Shown here piece by piece: positions 7,013-15,525 of a DNA stretch of 27,764 nucleotides (positions are counted from its first letter, which is position 1; each line of letters begins with the position of its first letter). This DNA is from Syntrophaceae bacterium UBA2188 (GTDB lineage Bacteria; Desulfobacterota; BSN033; UBA1163). The notes below the pieces were generated by a model. The model had not been told where the DNA came from, made no database searches, and saw only the letters and a program-made list of their open reading frames with translations. The DNA lies in contig DCVM01000167.1 of NCBI GenBank assembly GCA_002327985.1, positions 17,649-45,412 of the forward strand. The letters run 5' to 3'. The position numbers and the translations under genes were made by a program.

Positions 7013-8650
7013 TCAAGAATTTTTTAAATGAGTCGGATTGAAATAATCTCTGATCCTTCCGAGAACAATGTGTGGAATATCCTCTTTTCGCTTAACTGTA
7101 TAAATGCTGATGTTTTTCCTCTTTTCAACCGCCTTTTCAAATCGGGCCGCATAAGGGTTATCTCCGATGTGAACCGCTGTAACCCGGTTTTGGATTTGTC
7201 CAAAAAATCCAATCAATGCTTCCAAGTTGGTAATCTTCATGTCAGTAATAATAAAGAAATCAAGGTTTTTCTTTCCTTGTATCAATGGCATTAAATCCTC
7301 CAAATCCAACGCCGTCCCACCCCCAAAATATTTACACAGGACACGATAGATGTCTTCCCGCCTTTCTGTATAATTCAAAATATCCTTTCCCCCCATCGGG
7401 GCATCACTGAAATTATACACGGCTACCTTTGATTCATTTTGAAGATAAGCATTGGTGGCACAGGCTGCCCCCAGGACAGCATAGGAAAGGCTCTTTCGAG
7501 GATTGATCATACTTCCTGAGGAATCAATGGCAATTAAACAATCTGGAGTGCCTTCCTTTTTCCCTCTTCCCTTTCCTTCCCTTTTGGTCCAAATCTGGGT
7601 GATCCCTGGCATGATCTTCCCAAAACTAGTCCAAATATCCACATCTTGAACAGGCGATCCAATCTCCCATGGAGAATGGGAATGGGGATGAAGGGATCCC
7701 TTTTCTTCTAAAGGAACTTTCTTGATAGGGATTGAATAATTTTCTGCCAACTTCATATAAAAAAGGATGTCGGCATCAATAGGATTTCCTTGACCTCTTC
7801 CCATCCCTCCTTCCATTCCATATCCCGCTCCCTGGAGTTCATCCGAAAAATCCTCCACGACATCTTTGAATTCGGACAACGCCATGGTCTGTCTGGCATA
7901 ATCCCTCAATCCTTGATCAATCTCTTCATTCGAATAGTGATTCAAATCGTGTTCCCCTTGCGGGTTTTGTCCCCCCTTCCCTCCCTGGTCTCCTTGTTGT
8001 TTCTGCTCTTCGACAAGAAGAGGTTTGAGAGAACGGGCAAACTTCTGAATACTCTCTCCCCACCGTGAGCGATCCAAATAGGGAATGCGAGCGAGCCTGC
8101 GGACAATGTCGGCTTGTCCCTTTCCACTCATCTTAGAGGGCTGGATCCCCAAATCGATCCCCCAAATCCTTTGGTAAAGGGAGGCGATCACTTCCTGGAC
8201 TGTTCCCTTTTTCAGGTTTCGATGTAATTCCGGGATTTCTGTAAACCTCTTTTTTACACAATGGGTATCCGCAATCACATCGATAAAGTAACTGGACACC
8301 TGTTTCGCCAAATCTTTATCGCCCACCACTTTCTTGGCTTCCGCATAGAGCCTGAGATGGGTATGAAAATCCCATGGGCAGAAGGTATAATGGGTAATGC
8401 CATGATCGAGAAGCGCTTCGATGACTCTCTTTTCTGGCATCTTGTCTTTCATTTGTGAAATAAAAGCCCCGTTGATAGTCATCTGTTTTTGTTTCATCTC
8501 CAACCCGACGCCTTCTGCTCCTTCTCCCTCCTCCCGCTCTGGGGCAGGAACCCCTCTTACCTTAGGCATAGGGATCTCCGGGTAGAGATGTTTCTTCTTC
8601 AATTTAAACCAAATCTCTTCAATGATTGATTGGTAGCGTTCCTCTTCCAT
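7013..8650 (-). CDS. VWA domain protein partnered with a MoxR-type ATPase
   Basis: The 545-residue product has a C-terminal von Willebrand A domain with an intact metal-ion-dependent adhesion site: D376-x-S378-x-S380 (DSSGS), T446 in GGGTALD, and D470 in IITDMK. The N-terminal 300 residues are mostly helical, with a Gly/Gln-rich low-complexity segment about 215-240 and a Gly-rich, Met-rich segment about 285-305. The general layout resembles CoxE-like and putative metallopeptidase VWA proteins that work with MoxR AAA+ ATPases in metal insertion or complex assembly. No signal peptide, so cytoplasmic. It follows the GXGXG gene by 38 bases in the same operon. Its client protein is not identifiable here. 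Confidence 0.8.
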   Translation of the reverse strand: MEEERYQSIIEEIWFKLKKKHLYPEIPMPKVRGVPAPEREEGEGAEGVGLEMKQKQMTINGAFISQMKDKMPEKRVIEALLDHGITHYTFCPWDFHTHLRLYAEAKKVVGDKDLAKQVSSYFIDVIADTHCVKKRFTEIPELHRNLKKGTVQEVIASLYQRIWGIDLGIQPSKMSGKGQADIVRRLARIPYLDRSRWGESIQKFARSLKPLLVEEQKQQGDQGGKGGQNPQGEHDLNHYSNEEIDQGLRDYARQTMALSEFKDVVEDFSDELQGAGYGMEGGMGRGQGNPIDADILFYMKLAENYSIPIKKVPLEEKGSLHPHSHSPWEIGSPVQDVDIWTSFGKIMPGITQIWTKREGKGRGKKEGTPDCLIAIDSSGSMINPRKSLSYAVLGAACATNAYLQNESKVAVYNFSDAPMGGKDILNYTERREDIYRVLCKYFGGGTALDLEDLMPLIQGKKNLDFFIITDMKITNLEALIGFFGQIQNRVTAVHIGDNPYAARFEKAVEKRKNISIYTVKRKEDIPHIVLGRIRDYFNPTHLKNS

Positions 8651-8688
8651 CCTTCGTCGCTGTGTCGATCCCAGTGTTTAACGTTTAA

Positions 8689-9453
8689 TTAATAATAAAG
8701 ATTAGGATACCGCACTTTCCCTGGATAAACCAGTTTGTCTCTTTCGTAAACCTTCCCTTCAACAATATTTCCCAACCCCCTGACCCTCCCCCCCACGTAG
8801 ATTTCTCCTCCCATCATCCATTCACCCGTGTGAAGGCCAATATTCTTCTTGATTAGAATTTTTCCCCCTCTCATCCCTGCTCCTGTCCAGTTTTTTGTAT
8901 TGCCCTCGACTACTAATTCGCCACCCTCAAGGCCGATGCCGGTGAAATCACCCGTATCGCCCTCAATCATCAATCGCTTTCCTTTTGGGAGTCGAAACCC
9001 GATGAGATTGATCTCCGTCTTTAACTCTGAAAGCTTCAGAACGATCTCTTCTTCCTTGACATAGTTACATAATGCAGAAATATAGATGCCGGCCGGTCCC
9101 GGGATAAGATACGGAATTCTCTGGGTGTTCTCTAAGGCAAAACAGAAGTCCTCAATATCCTCTGCCGTATAATCGATCTCCTTGACGTATTTCTCTGCCA
9201 CTTCATAAGCCTTGATGATGGTATTATACTGAACCATCCAGACCAGCTCTTTGGCTTCCTCTTCTAAAAGCTTCTCGTATCCCCATCGAATCCGATCCAT
9301 GATCGCTTCGGTGGACTGAACAATCTGATCCAGGGGGAGAACAGGGGTGGAGAGAGCGAAGGTCTTAAATTCTTCAAATGGATTCTTCGTGATCCAGTTC
9401 TCTTTGAGTGAGGGGAGTATAGAATTTTTTTTTGACGGGGGGGAGGATTTCAT
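8689..9453 (-). CDS. GXGXG-motif beta-helix protein (GltB/FwdC C-terminal-like)
   Basis: A 254-residue protein. The C-terminal half (residues about 155-245) is a run of GXGXG-type repeats (GDFTGIGLEGGELVVEG, NWTGAGMRGGKILI, GEWMMGGEIYVGG), the right-handed beta-helix found at the end of glutamate synthase large subunit and in formylmethanofuran dehydrogenase subunit C. In those enzymes the domain is structural. The N-terminal half is mainly helical and not recognised by me. No active site can be identified, so a scaffold role is the most likely reading. It lies between the AAA+ gene (47 bases upstream) and the VWA gene (38 bases downstream), which suggests it is either part of the chaperone machine or its client. 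Confidence 0.75.
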   Translation of the reverse strand: MKSSPPSKKNSILPSLKENWITKNPFEEFKTFALSTPVLPLDQIVQSTEAIMDRIRWGYEKLLEEEAKELVWMVQYNTIIKAYEVAEKYVKEIDYTAEDIEDFCFALENTQRIPYLIPGPAGIYISALCNYVKEEEIVLKLSELKTEINLIGFRLPKGKRLMIEGDTGDFTGIGLEGGELVVEGNTKNWTGAGMRGGKILIKKNIGLHTGEWMMGGEIYVGGRVRGLGNIVEGKVYERDKLVYPGKVRYPNLYY

Positions 9454-9500
9454 CCTTATATCTAATCCCTCAAAAATACAATAGAAGAAATGTTTTTCCC

Positions 9501-10835
9501 TTAACTCTTTCGGGAATCAATGTCCTTTTTAACCTCCAGATAAATAGGGTGATCCCCTTCGATGGGTTCTAACTCTTCTCCTTGAAAGATCTTCGATCCA
9601 ACCGCTAAAGCATCCTTGAGGTGTTCGCTCTGTTCTCGATATCTATGAGAAATAGCTTTCACCGCTTCCTTGGCAAGAAAAATGGGAAAAGGATCATCCC
9701 TTTTGGATCTCTCCTTCTGGGAAAGGATTTCATCTTTCCATTGAATCCGATGCGCTAAAGTATAGGGAAGGACAGCCAGGATATGTTCGAGATCGATCTC
9801 GGAATCCTCCAGCAACCAGGCCAATCCCTGTGCATATTGCTTAATGGAAGAAGGGAGTCGATTGGAGGCACAATTTTTGATTTGGTGACAGAGGTATCCG
9901 GTATAGTGACATCCCTCTTCACAGTTTTCAACCACCCGTTTCTGACCATACCGTTCACAAAAAGACAATTCCGCGAGAACCATTCGAGTCAAGGCGCTGG
10001 CATCCAGGTTCAATTCTAGGTTCTCCATCTCTGTACGGATCTGATCGCGGTCTTCTCTTTGGAAGGATTTAACCCCTAAGGTCTCGTCAAGATATTCCCC
10101 ATAGGCCTTACACACCTCTCCCATCTTAGAAATTTTCTTCTCGTAAGCAATCTTCGCTTTGAGAACGTGATAAAGGTCCTTTTCATACTTAGGATGCCTC
10201 AGGACATGATCTTTTCTTTTATCCTTTCCAATAAGAAAAGAGAGATTGGCTCCTGGGTATCTCGATTCCACCATGACATCAAACCGATCTACCAGGGGGG
10301 CAATGATAGTATTGGTTCCACCGTCTTGATAATTAGCCGTAGCGAAAAGGCAGTATTCCTCGTTAATGATCATCTCATTGAGATATTCCCAATTTCCTCG
10401 GTCGACCCCGTCTAAGATCATGCTTTGTTTGGTCTCCGGAAGACGGTTGATCTCATCCACAATTTTTGCTGGGATTTGAGAAAAATTGGTCCAGACCACA
10501 TCCTCCTCACCCCGATTTAATTTGCCCAAATCCGGTCGGCCAATAATTTTTTCTTCTGTTTGTTCTGGATGTCCTGAAACCTCACTCCCCCAAATCACCC
10601 CCAATGGAAATTGGTAGATGAGGCAACAGACATATTCGGCGGAGGTGGTCTTCCCCAAACCGGGTTCTCCAATGATTAATTCTTTTCCCCTCTTCAAACC
10701 GGTCAAAAGGCTCAACAGAATTGCCGAATTAAACCGTTCTCCTTTAATATCCATATCAGGACGGTTGAAATAAAGATGTTCACTGATAAATTGGTAAATT
10801 CCCCTTGCTTGTTTCTGATATCCGTTTTTTCCCAC
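9501..10835 (-). CDS. MoxR-type AAA+ ATPase
   Basis: A 444-residue ATPase from GTG 10835, preferred to GTG 10877 because GGGGAAAGG lies 5 bases before it. Walker A is GEPGLGKTT (about 56-64), Walker B IVDEINRLPE (about 125-134), with sensor 1 ATANYQ and an arginine-containing LVDRFD segment, all typical of the MoxR branch. The C-terminal lid region holds an unusual cysteine-rich stretch, C-x3-C-x6-C-x5-C within about 25 residues, that could bind zinc or a cluster. MoxR ATPases act with VWA proteins as chaperones for assembling or activating other complexes, and a VWA gene lies two genes downstream. This is the first gene of the probable operon. Confidence 0.85.
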   Translation of the reverse strand: MGKNGYQKQARGIYQFISEHLYFNRPDMDIKGERFNSAILLSLLTGLKRGKELIIGEPGLGKTTSAEYVCCLIYQFPLGVIWGSEVSGHPEQTEEKIIGRPDLGKLNRGEEDVVWTNFSQIPAKIVDEINRLPETKQSMILDGVDRGNWEYLNEMIINEEYCLFATANYQDGGTNTIIAPLVDRFDVMVESRYPGANLSFLIGKDKRKDHVLRHPKYEKDLYHVLKAKIAYEKKISKMGEVCKAYGEYLDETLGVKSFQREDRDQIRTEMENLELNLDASALTRMVLAELSFCERYGQKRVVENCEEGCHYTGYLCHQIKNCASNRLPSSIKQYAQGLAWLLEDSEIDLEHILAVLPYTLAHRIQWKDEILSQKERSKRDDPFPIFLAKEAVKAISHRYREQSEHLKDALAVGSKIFQGEELEPIEGDHPIYLEVKKDIDSRKS

Positions 10836-10975
10836 GCTTACCTTTCCCCTCTCTCTTCTTCTAAATTTTATCGACACAAGGAATGGATACCCTTCTTTCG
10901 AAGGAAAACTGATCTCAAATTAATATTAACATGGGCCATGCCCTAAGACAAGCTGGGCGTACAGGACCATTCTTT

Positions 10976-12409
10976 TTATACATTGGTCTCGAAACTCTCT
11001 CGATACCCCTCTAACGCCAAGGCTCGCCTCGCAGCCCGACCCAATTCTTGATCGAAGTGGTGCGTTGAGGCATAGACTCGGCAGATGGCTACTTTGGCCG
11101 GAATATATTGGAATAATCTTCTGAGGGGCTCTCTCGATATTCTCTTCGCCCCCGGGTCATAGATCAGAAGGGTTCTTTCCTCTGAGGCATGCCAAGGATT
11201 GAGAGGCCTCGGGTCATGGTGGGCCATATCCACATGGAATTCTAAATCTTTCAGGCGTTTTGGTAAGAAGGATTTGATTCTTTGCTTGACCTCTTCAGGT
11301 TTTAAAAAAATCGGTCGCCCCATCTCCATCTCTCTGAGGGTAAGTTTTTCCTCAAAGACGCTACTCCATCTCAACTTTCTCGAAAGCACTTCAGCCCATT
11401 TTCCTCCCAACCGTTTTTCAAGAGGCGAAAGGGATTGCTTCCATTCCGATACCCGCTCCATCACAAACCAATCCGTGAGCGAAAGGTATCGGTCTATCTC
11501 TTCCAAAGGATGAAAGGGGCAAAGGATTTCCATCGTCTCTCTAAATATTTCTTGTAACTGGAGGTCGATCGAGCGGGTGGTGCGGTGATAATAGACATTG
11601 GAATAAAGATAGAGACGCGCATTGAGAAACATGGCCAAGGCATCCATGCCTCTCTGATCCAACATCAAGCCTTCTTTTCGAAAGGCGGTGTAGTGAAGCA
11701 GTCGTCTCCAATCGATCGGACCGATGGAGACACCCGTCATGTAAGCGTCTCGCAAGACATAATCGATATTATCAAAAGTAAAGATTCCTCGAAAGAGTTG
11801 CTGGAGAAAGTTCAACCATCTTGGATATTTTCTCCCCTCCTTCTTTTGAGGCCTTTTGATGAGAAAGGCAATCTGTTCCGGATCAAGAACTTCCGTTTTT
11901 TTTAAGAAACCCTGGGGACTCCTCCGGATCTCTTTGATGAAAGGAGAGATCTTGTCCCGAATGATCAGTTGACCGATCTCCTCATGATTCGTGTTGAATC
12001 GAGAGAGGTATTGTTCATCAAAGAAATGGCAGAAGGGCCCATGGCCGGCATCGTGGAGGAGCCCTGCCAGGCGGAGAAGCTCATCGATATAGGGGAAAGA
12101 GGGAAGTTCTGTTTTAAAAATTCTGAATAGAGAGGGATAAAGTCTTTCGGAAAAGGTTCCTGCAACATGCAGGGTTCCAAGAGAGTGCTGAAAACGGGTG
12201 TGCTCGGCCGTGGGAAATACCCAGCGAGCACTTTGTAACTGGAAGATGCGTCGAAGACGCTGCACCCAGGGGGTGTCGATTACATCTCTTTCTGTCTTCT
12301 CCCCTTCGATCCGGTCCGTCATCACAATGTAGTGATAAATCGGATCTGCAATCAATCCGGTGCACTGGGTGTCCTCTGCTTCGTTCATGTCTCGGAGCCC
12401 TTTTTTCAT
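10976..12409 (-). CDS. HD domain phosphohydrolase (SAMHD1/dGTPase-like)
   Basis: The 477-residue product carries an HD hydrolase domain in its first half: H75 in RFQHSLGT, H119-D120 in LLHDAGHGPF, and a downstream Asp in FDNIDYVLRDAYMTG (213-221). This arrangement, with DPIYHYI and TPWVQRLRRIFQL near the start, is that of the SAMHD1/YdhJ-like group, which hydrolyse dNTPs or related nucleotides; substrate is not certain. The C-terminal 180 residues are not recognised. It starts with an ATGA overlap on the rpoZ stop codon, so it is translationally coupled to the housekeeping operon and is its last visible gene. Confidence 0.85.
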   Translation of the reverse strand: MKKGLRDMNEAEDTQCTGLIADPIYHYIVMTDRIEGEKTERDVIDTPWVQRLRRIFQLQSARWVFPTAEHTRFQHSLGTLHVAGTFSERLYPSLFRIFKTELPSFPYIDELLRLAGLLHDAGHGPFCHFFDEQYLSRFNTNHEEIGQLIIRDKISPFIKEIRRSPQGFLKKTEVLDPEQIAFLIKRPQKKEGRKYPRWLNFLQQLFRGIFTFDNIDYVLRDAYMTGVSIGPIDWRRLLHYTAFRKEGLMLDQRGMDALAMFLNARLYLYSNVYYHRTTRSIDLQLQEIFRETMEILCPFHPLEEIDRYLSLTDWFVMERVSEWKQSLSPLEKRLGGKWAEVLSRKLRWSSVFEEKLTLREMEMGRPIFLKPEEVKQRIKSFLPKRLKDLEFHVDMAHHDPRPLNPWHASEERTLLIYDPGAKRISREPLRRLFQYIPAKVAICRVYASTHHFDQELGRAARRALALEGYRESFETNV

Positions 12410-12636
12410 GAATCATGGTCAGAAGGTTCGTTCCCTTTTTCTTTGTCTTCGGGATGGATTAATTTCACCTTTCCTGCCGCCACCTCCCGAAGGGCTGTGA
12501 CAATGGGCCGATTATCTGCATCGACCAAGGGTTTGGCCCCTCTCATAATCATCTTTGCTCTCCGGGCTCCCAAAATCACCAGCTCAAAGCGGCTCTCTAC
12601 CTTTCTCAAACAATCTTCTACCGTGATTCTAGCCAT
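12406..12636 (-). CDS. rpoZ: DNA-directed RNA polymerase omega subunit
   Basis: A 76-residue omega subunit, which binds the beta-prime subunit and helps assemble core RNA polymerase. MARITVEDCLRKVESRFELV and the following LGARRAKMIMRG are the family signature, and PIVTALREVAAGKVKL matches its second conserved block. The ATG at 12636 is chosen because GGGAGG precedes it by a few bases and the family starts exactly here. It overlaps the gmk stop by 8 bases and its own stop overlaps the HD gene start by 4. The tail is short and acidic (EDKEKGNEPSDHDS), usual for the subunit. Confidence 0.93.
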   Translation of the reverse strand: MARITVEDCLRKVESRFELVILGARRAKMIMRGAKPLVDADNRPIVTALREVAAGKVKLIHPEDKEKGNEPSDHDS

Positions 12637-13300
12637 CTTTTTCCTCCCATTGCTTTTTATTTTCTTCGATAATTCGATGCTTTCCCCTGCGACACCTTTC
12701 CGCAAGGATGATGGATTTTAATTTCTCAATCGCCTCCTCGATTCTGTGGTTAACGATCACATAATGGTATCCCAATGCCTCTTCCATATCGCTTTTGGCA
12801 TTGGACAAACGAAATTTAACCATCTCAAGGGAATCCACTCCCCGATTCATCAAGCGCTCTCGAAGGGCTTTCAAGGTCGGGGGGAGAAGGTAAATCAATA
12901 TGGGTTGGTCAATCTTCTTTAAGACCTTCTTCGCCCCTTGGGTGTCGATGTCCAAGATGAGATCAACTCCTTCTGCCTCCATCTTTTTCAAATCAGGACG
13001 AGGCGACCCGTAACGATTGCCCAATACCTCTGCCCACTCTAAAAATTCATCGCTCTCCACCATCTTTTGAAAGACAGAGTGGGAAACGAAGTGATAATCT
13101 TCTCCTTCCTTCTCATTCGGCCGGGGGAGACGCGTGGTAAAGGAAACGGAGAATTGAAGGCCGGGGACCCGTTTGATCACCTCTTTGACCAAAGTGGTCT
13201 TTCCGGCTCCCGAGGGTGCCGAGAGGATAAAGATCAACCCCATTCCTTTTTCTTTGAGTTCATGTTCGAAACCAAAACTTTTTTCGTATACAAACGTCAT
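12629..13300 (-). CDS. gmk: guanylate kinase
   Basis: Guanylate kinase, which phosphorylates GMP to GDP with ATP. The 223-residue frame shows the P-loop APSGAGKTT (28-36), the GMP-binding segment SFTTRLPRPNEKEGEDYHFV, and the ILDIDTQGA Walker B region. Most family members begin just before the P-loop, so the ATG at 13243 (residue 20) is an alternative start with an AAAAGGA site directly before it. The start at 13300 overlaps the yicC stop as ATGA, which supports coupling and adds 19 residues. The position between yicC and rpoZ is the standard order in many bacteria. Confidence 0.93.
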   Translation of the reverse strand: MTFVYEKSFGFEHELKEKGMGLIFILSAPSGAGKTTLVKEVIKRVPGLQFSVSFTTRLPRPNEKEGEDYHFVSHSVFQKMVESDEFLEWAEVLGNRYGSPRPDLKKMEAEGVDLILDIDTQGAKKVLKKIDQPILIYLLPPTLKALRERLMNRGVDSLEMVKFRLSNAKSDMEEALGYHYVIVNHRIEEAIEKLKSIILAERCRRGKHRIIEENKKQWEEKDG

Positions 13301-14175
13301 TCGATATTTTGCACCTGCTCCCGAATCTTTTCCAGTTCTGACTTCATCTCGACCGCCCTCTGGGAGATCTCCGCATCATTGGCCTTGGCACTAACCGTGT
13401 TCACCTCCCGATGAATCTCTTGAAGCAAAAAATCCATTTTCCGACCTACCGGTTCATCGGCTTCTAACAGGATGCCAAATTGGGCCAAGTGACTTTCTGC
13501 ACGGACAATCTCCTCGGTGATGTCTGTTCGTTCTGCCAAAAAGGCAACCTCCTGTTGAAACCGCAAAGGATCCATCTCCATTCCTTCCAAAAGAGATCGA
13601 AGCCTTTCCTGAAAACGGGCGAGAGTCGTCTTGAGGCGGGTGGGAAACTGCTGTTTGATATTTTGCAACTGCTCGGTAATGTGCTCCAATCGTTGCCGGA
13701 GGTCTTTCGTCAAGGACTCCCCTTCTAATCGTTTCATCTCATCCATGGCTTTCATGGAATGACTCAAGATGGGGAGAAGGTCCTGCCAGTAAGGTTCAAT
13801 ATCACCTGAATCTTCTTTGGCCGTGATCAGGTCCTTTGCACCGACCAACAAATTTAACGTAATCTCCTCCTTCAGTTGAAGCTTTTCCTTCAATTCCTGA
13901 AGGACTCGGTAATACTGTTTAGCCAGATCAAGGTCGACGCTGAGTTGAACCTTTTCCTCTCCCAGGTTGTCCAGTCTGAGAAAAATATCAATTCTCCCCC
14001 TGGATACTTGGGATCGAGCCATCTCTTTAATACGGCTTTCAAAAGGACTCAGACGCTTAGGGAGTTTGATATTGATGTCACAGTATCGGTGATTCACAGA
14101 ACGAGATTCCACCACCACCTTCCCCAACATGGTTTCCCCTTCTGCCCTTCCAAAGCCTGTCATCGATTTTAACAT
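13297..14175 (-). CDS. yicC: YicC family endoribonuclease
   Basis: A 292-residue YicC family protein. The N-terminus MLKSMTGFGRAEGE and the block VESRSVNHRYCDINIKLP are diagnostic, and the C-terminal DUF1732 part contains the conserved GRKMDFLLQEIHREVNT followed by SAKANDAEISQ. Members studied in E. coli and B. subtilis are RNases involved in RNA turnover. The gene overlaps the DUF4416 stop by 7 bases and the gmk start by 4, so it is firmly part of the housekeeping operon. Confidence 0.93.
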   Translation of the reverse strand: MLKSMTGFGRAEGETMLGKVVVESRSVNHRYCDINIKLPKRLSPFESRIKEMARSQVSRGRIDIFLRLDNLGEEKVQLSVDLDLAKQYYRVLQELKEKLQLKEEITLNLLVGAKDLITAKEDSGDIEPYWQDLLPILSHSMKAMDEMKRLEGESLTKDLRQRLEHITEQLQNIKQQFPTRLKTTLARFQERLRSLLEGMEMDPLRFQQEVAFLAERTDITEEIVRAESHLAQFGILLEADEPVGRKMDFLLQEIHREVNTVSAKANDAEISQRAVEMKSELEKIREQVQNIE

Positions 14176-14723
14176 AAACAGTGTGCTCCCTCTCTGAGAC
14201 TTTTTAGATCGATTACATATTTTTTTCGGAATTGATTAAAGAGCGCAATGATGCTTTCTTGTCGATAATCGGGATAGGTCCATTCCAGGGCTTGAAAAGA
14301 CTGATTTCGATAGATCAATGTTAAGTCTGCATAAATCCCGTCTCTGAGATAGGGCCGATGGGAATATCCTTTGGTCGTAGCAAGGATCACATGCTCCAAA
14401 CAAATGTATCCTGGATCGATGTTGATTTGCCGGTTTCCATCAGGCGTCCCATATTTCTCCTCAAGGTGATTGGTGGCCTGTTTAATGTCCGGGAGGGTGG
14501 ATAGAGGAATGAGACGTTCGAAAGTGATAAAATGACGGAAAAGGGGGTATCCCATCTCCCGTGTGTAGTAATCAGTGAAATCAAAGGGAAATCTCTCACT
14601 AATGGAATCCGCCTCCCCAAAGATTGAGCAGAGGTCTTTTAGCCCTTTTTCGAAGAGGTGAGGTCCTGAAGTAATGAAGCTCATAAAAAGTTTAGCCGAT
14701 TGGGGTTCCTTCGGTTTGCCCAT
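14169..14723 (-). CDS. DUF4416 family protein
   Basis: A 184-residue protein of the DUF4416 family, starting at ATG 14723 (MGKPKEPQSAKLFMSF is the family's usual beginning; an ATG three codons earlier is also possible). Conserved blocks visible are FPFDFTDYY, the motif RQINIDPGYI, and KGYSHRPYLRDGIYADLTLIY. The function is unknown. It overlaps the 3' end of tlyA by 32 bases and the start of yicC by 7. The family is found mainly in deltaproteobacteria and related deep lineages, which fits the rest of the window. Confidence 0.9.
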   Translation of the reverse strand: MGKPKEPQSAKLFMSFITSGPHLFEKGLKDLCSIFGEADSISERFPFDFTDYYTREMGYPLFRHFITFERLIPLSTLPDIKQATNHLEEKYGTPDGNRQINIDPGYICLEHVILATTKGYSHRPYLRDGIYADLTLIYRNQSFQALEWTYPDYRQESIIALFNQFRKKYVIDLKSLREGAHCLC

Positions 14724-15468
14724 CCTTCCCATTTTCTTTTTTGAGGTGAATAAAAAACTCTTTGTTCCCTTTCGGGCCAATCAGCGGAGATTCGGTGATA
14801 CCCAAAACCTTCAGCCCGAGTCCTTGGCTGAACGATAAAATTCGCTCAATCACTTTTTTGTGCAATGTCCTGTTTCTGACCACCCCTCCTTTACCCACTT
14901 CACCCTTTCCCACTTCGAATTGGGGTTTGATGAGACTTAAGATAGAACCTCCTTTTTTAAGAAACCCCAGGAGGTGAGGAAGAAATTTTTCAATGGAGAT
15001 GAATGAGGTATCGATCAGAACCAGGTCGGTTTCTTCTCGGACTTCCTCCCTGAGTAGATAACGAATATTCCTTCTCTCCAGATTGACCACCCTCGGGTCT
15101 TTTTGAAGTTTCCACGCTAACTGCCCATACCCGACATCCACCGCATATACCTTCTGAGCCCCTTTCTGGAGAACGCAATCCGTGAACCCCCCTGTCGAGG
15201 CCCCTACATCCATGACCACCATCCCTTTTGGATCAATGTCAAATGTTTTGAGGGCCCCTTCCAATTTTTTACCCCCGCGACTCACATAGGGGGAATCCTC
15301 TGCTTGAAGTTGAAGCTGGGCTTCTACATCGATCATCGCCCCCGGTTTATCAATCCTCTCTCCTTCCACAGAGGCTTTTCCTTCCATGATCAAGGCCCTT
15401 GCCCTTTCACGGCTTTGTACCATCCCTCTCTCAACTAAAAGTTTATCGAAACGTTCCTTTCTTACCAT
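14692..15468 (-). CDS. tlyA: TlyA family rRNA methyltransferase
   Basis: A 258-residue TlyA protein: an S4 RNA-binding domain (residues 5-65, RFDKLLVERGMVQSRERARALIMEG) followed by an FtsJ-type methyltransferase domain. The SAM motif is MDVGASTGGFTDCVLQ, then YAVDVGYGQL; LIKPQFEVGKGEVGKGGVV is the typical catalytic-region block. TlyA enzymes 2'-O-methylate cytidines in 16S and/or 23S rRNA. In some species they have been called hemolysins, which is not supported here. It sits downstream of dxs, a common arrangement, and its 3' end overlaps the DUF4416 gene. Confidence 0.93.
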   Translation of the reverse strand: MVRKERFDKLLVERGMVQSRERARALIMEGKASVEGERIDKPGAMIDVEAQLQLQAEDSPYVSRGGKKLEGALKTFDIDPKGMVVMDVGASTGGFTDCVLQKGAQKVYAVDVGYGQLAWKLQKDPRVVNLERRNIRYLLREEVREETDLVLIDTSFISIEKFLPHLLGFLKKGGSILSLIKPQFEVGKGEVGKGGVVRNRTLHKKVIERILSFSQGLGLKVLGITESPLIGPKGNKEFFIHLKKENGKDGQTEGTPIG

Positions 15469-15525
15469 TTCATTAAAAAACTCGATTCCTTGAACGTCAT
15501 GGGTGAGGAGATATCCGATCCGAGT

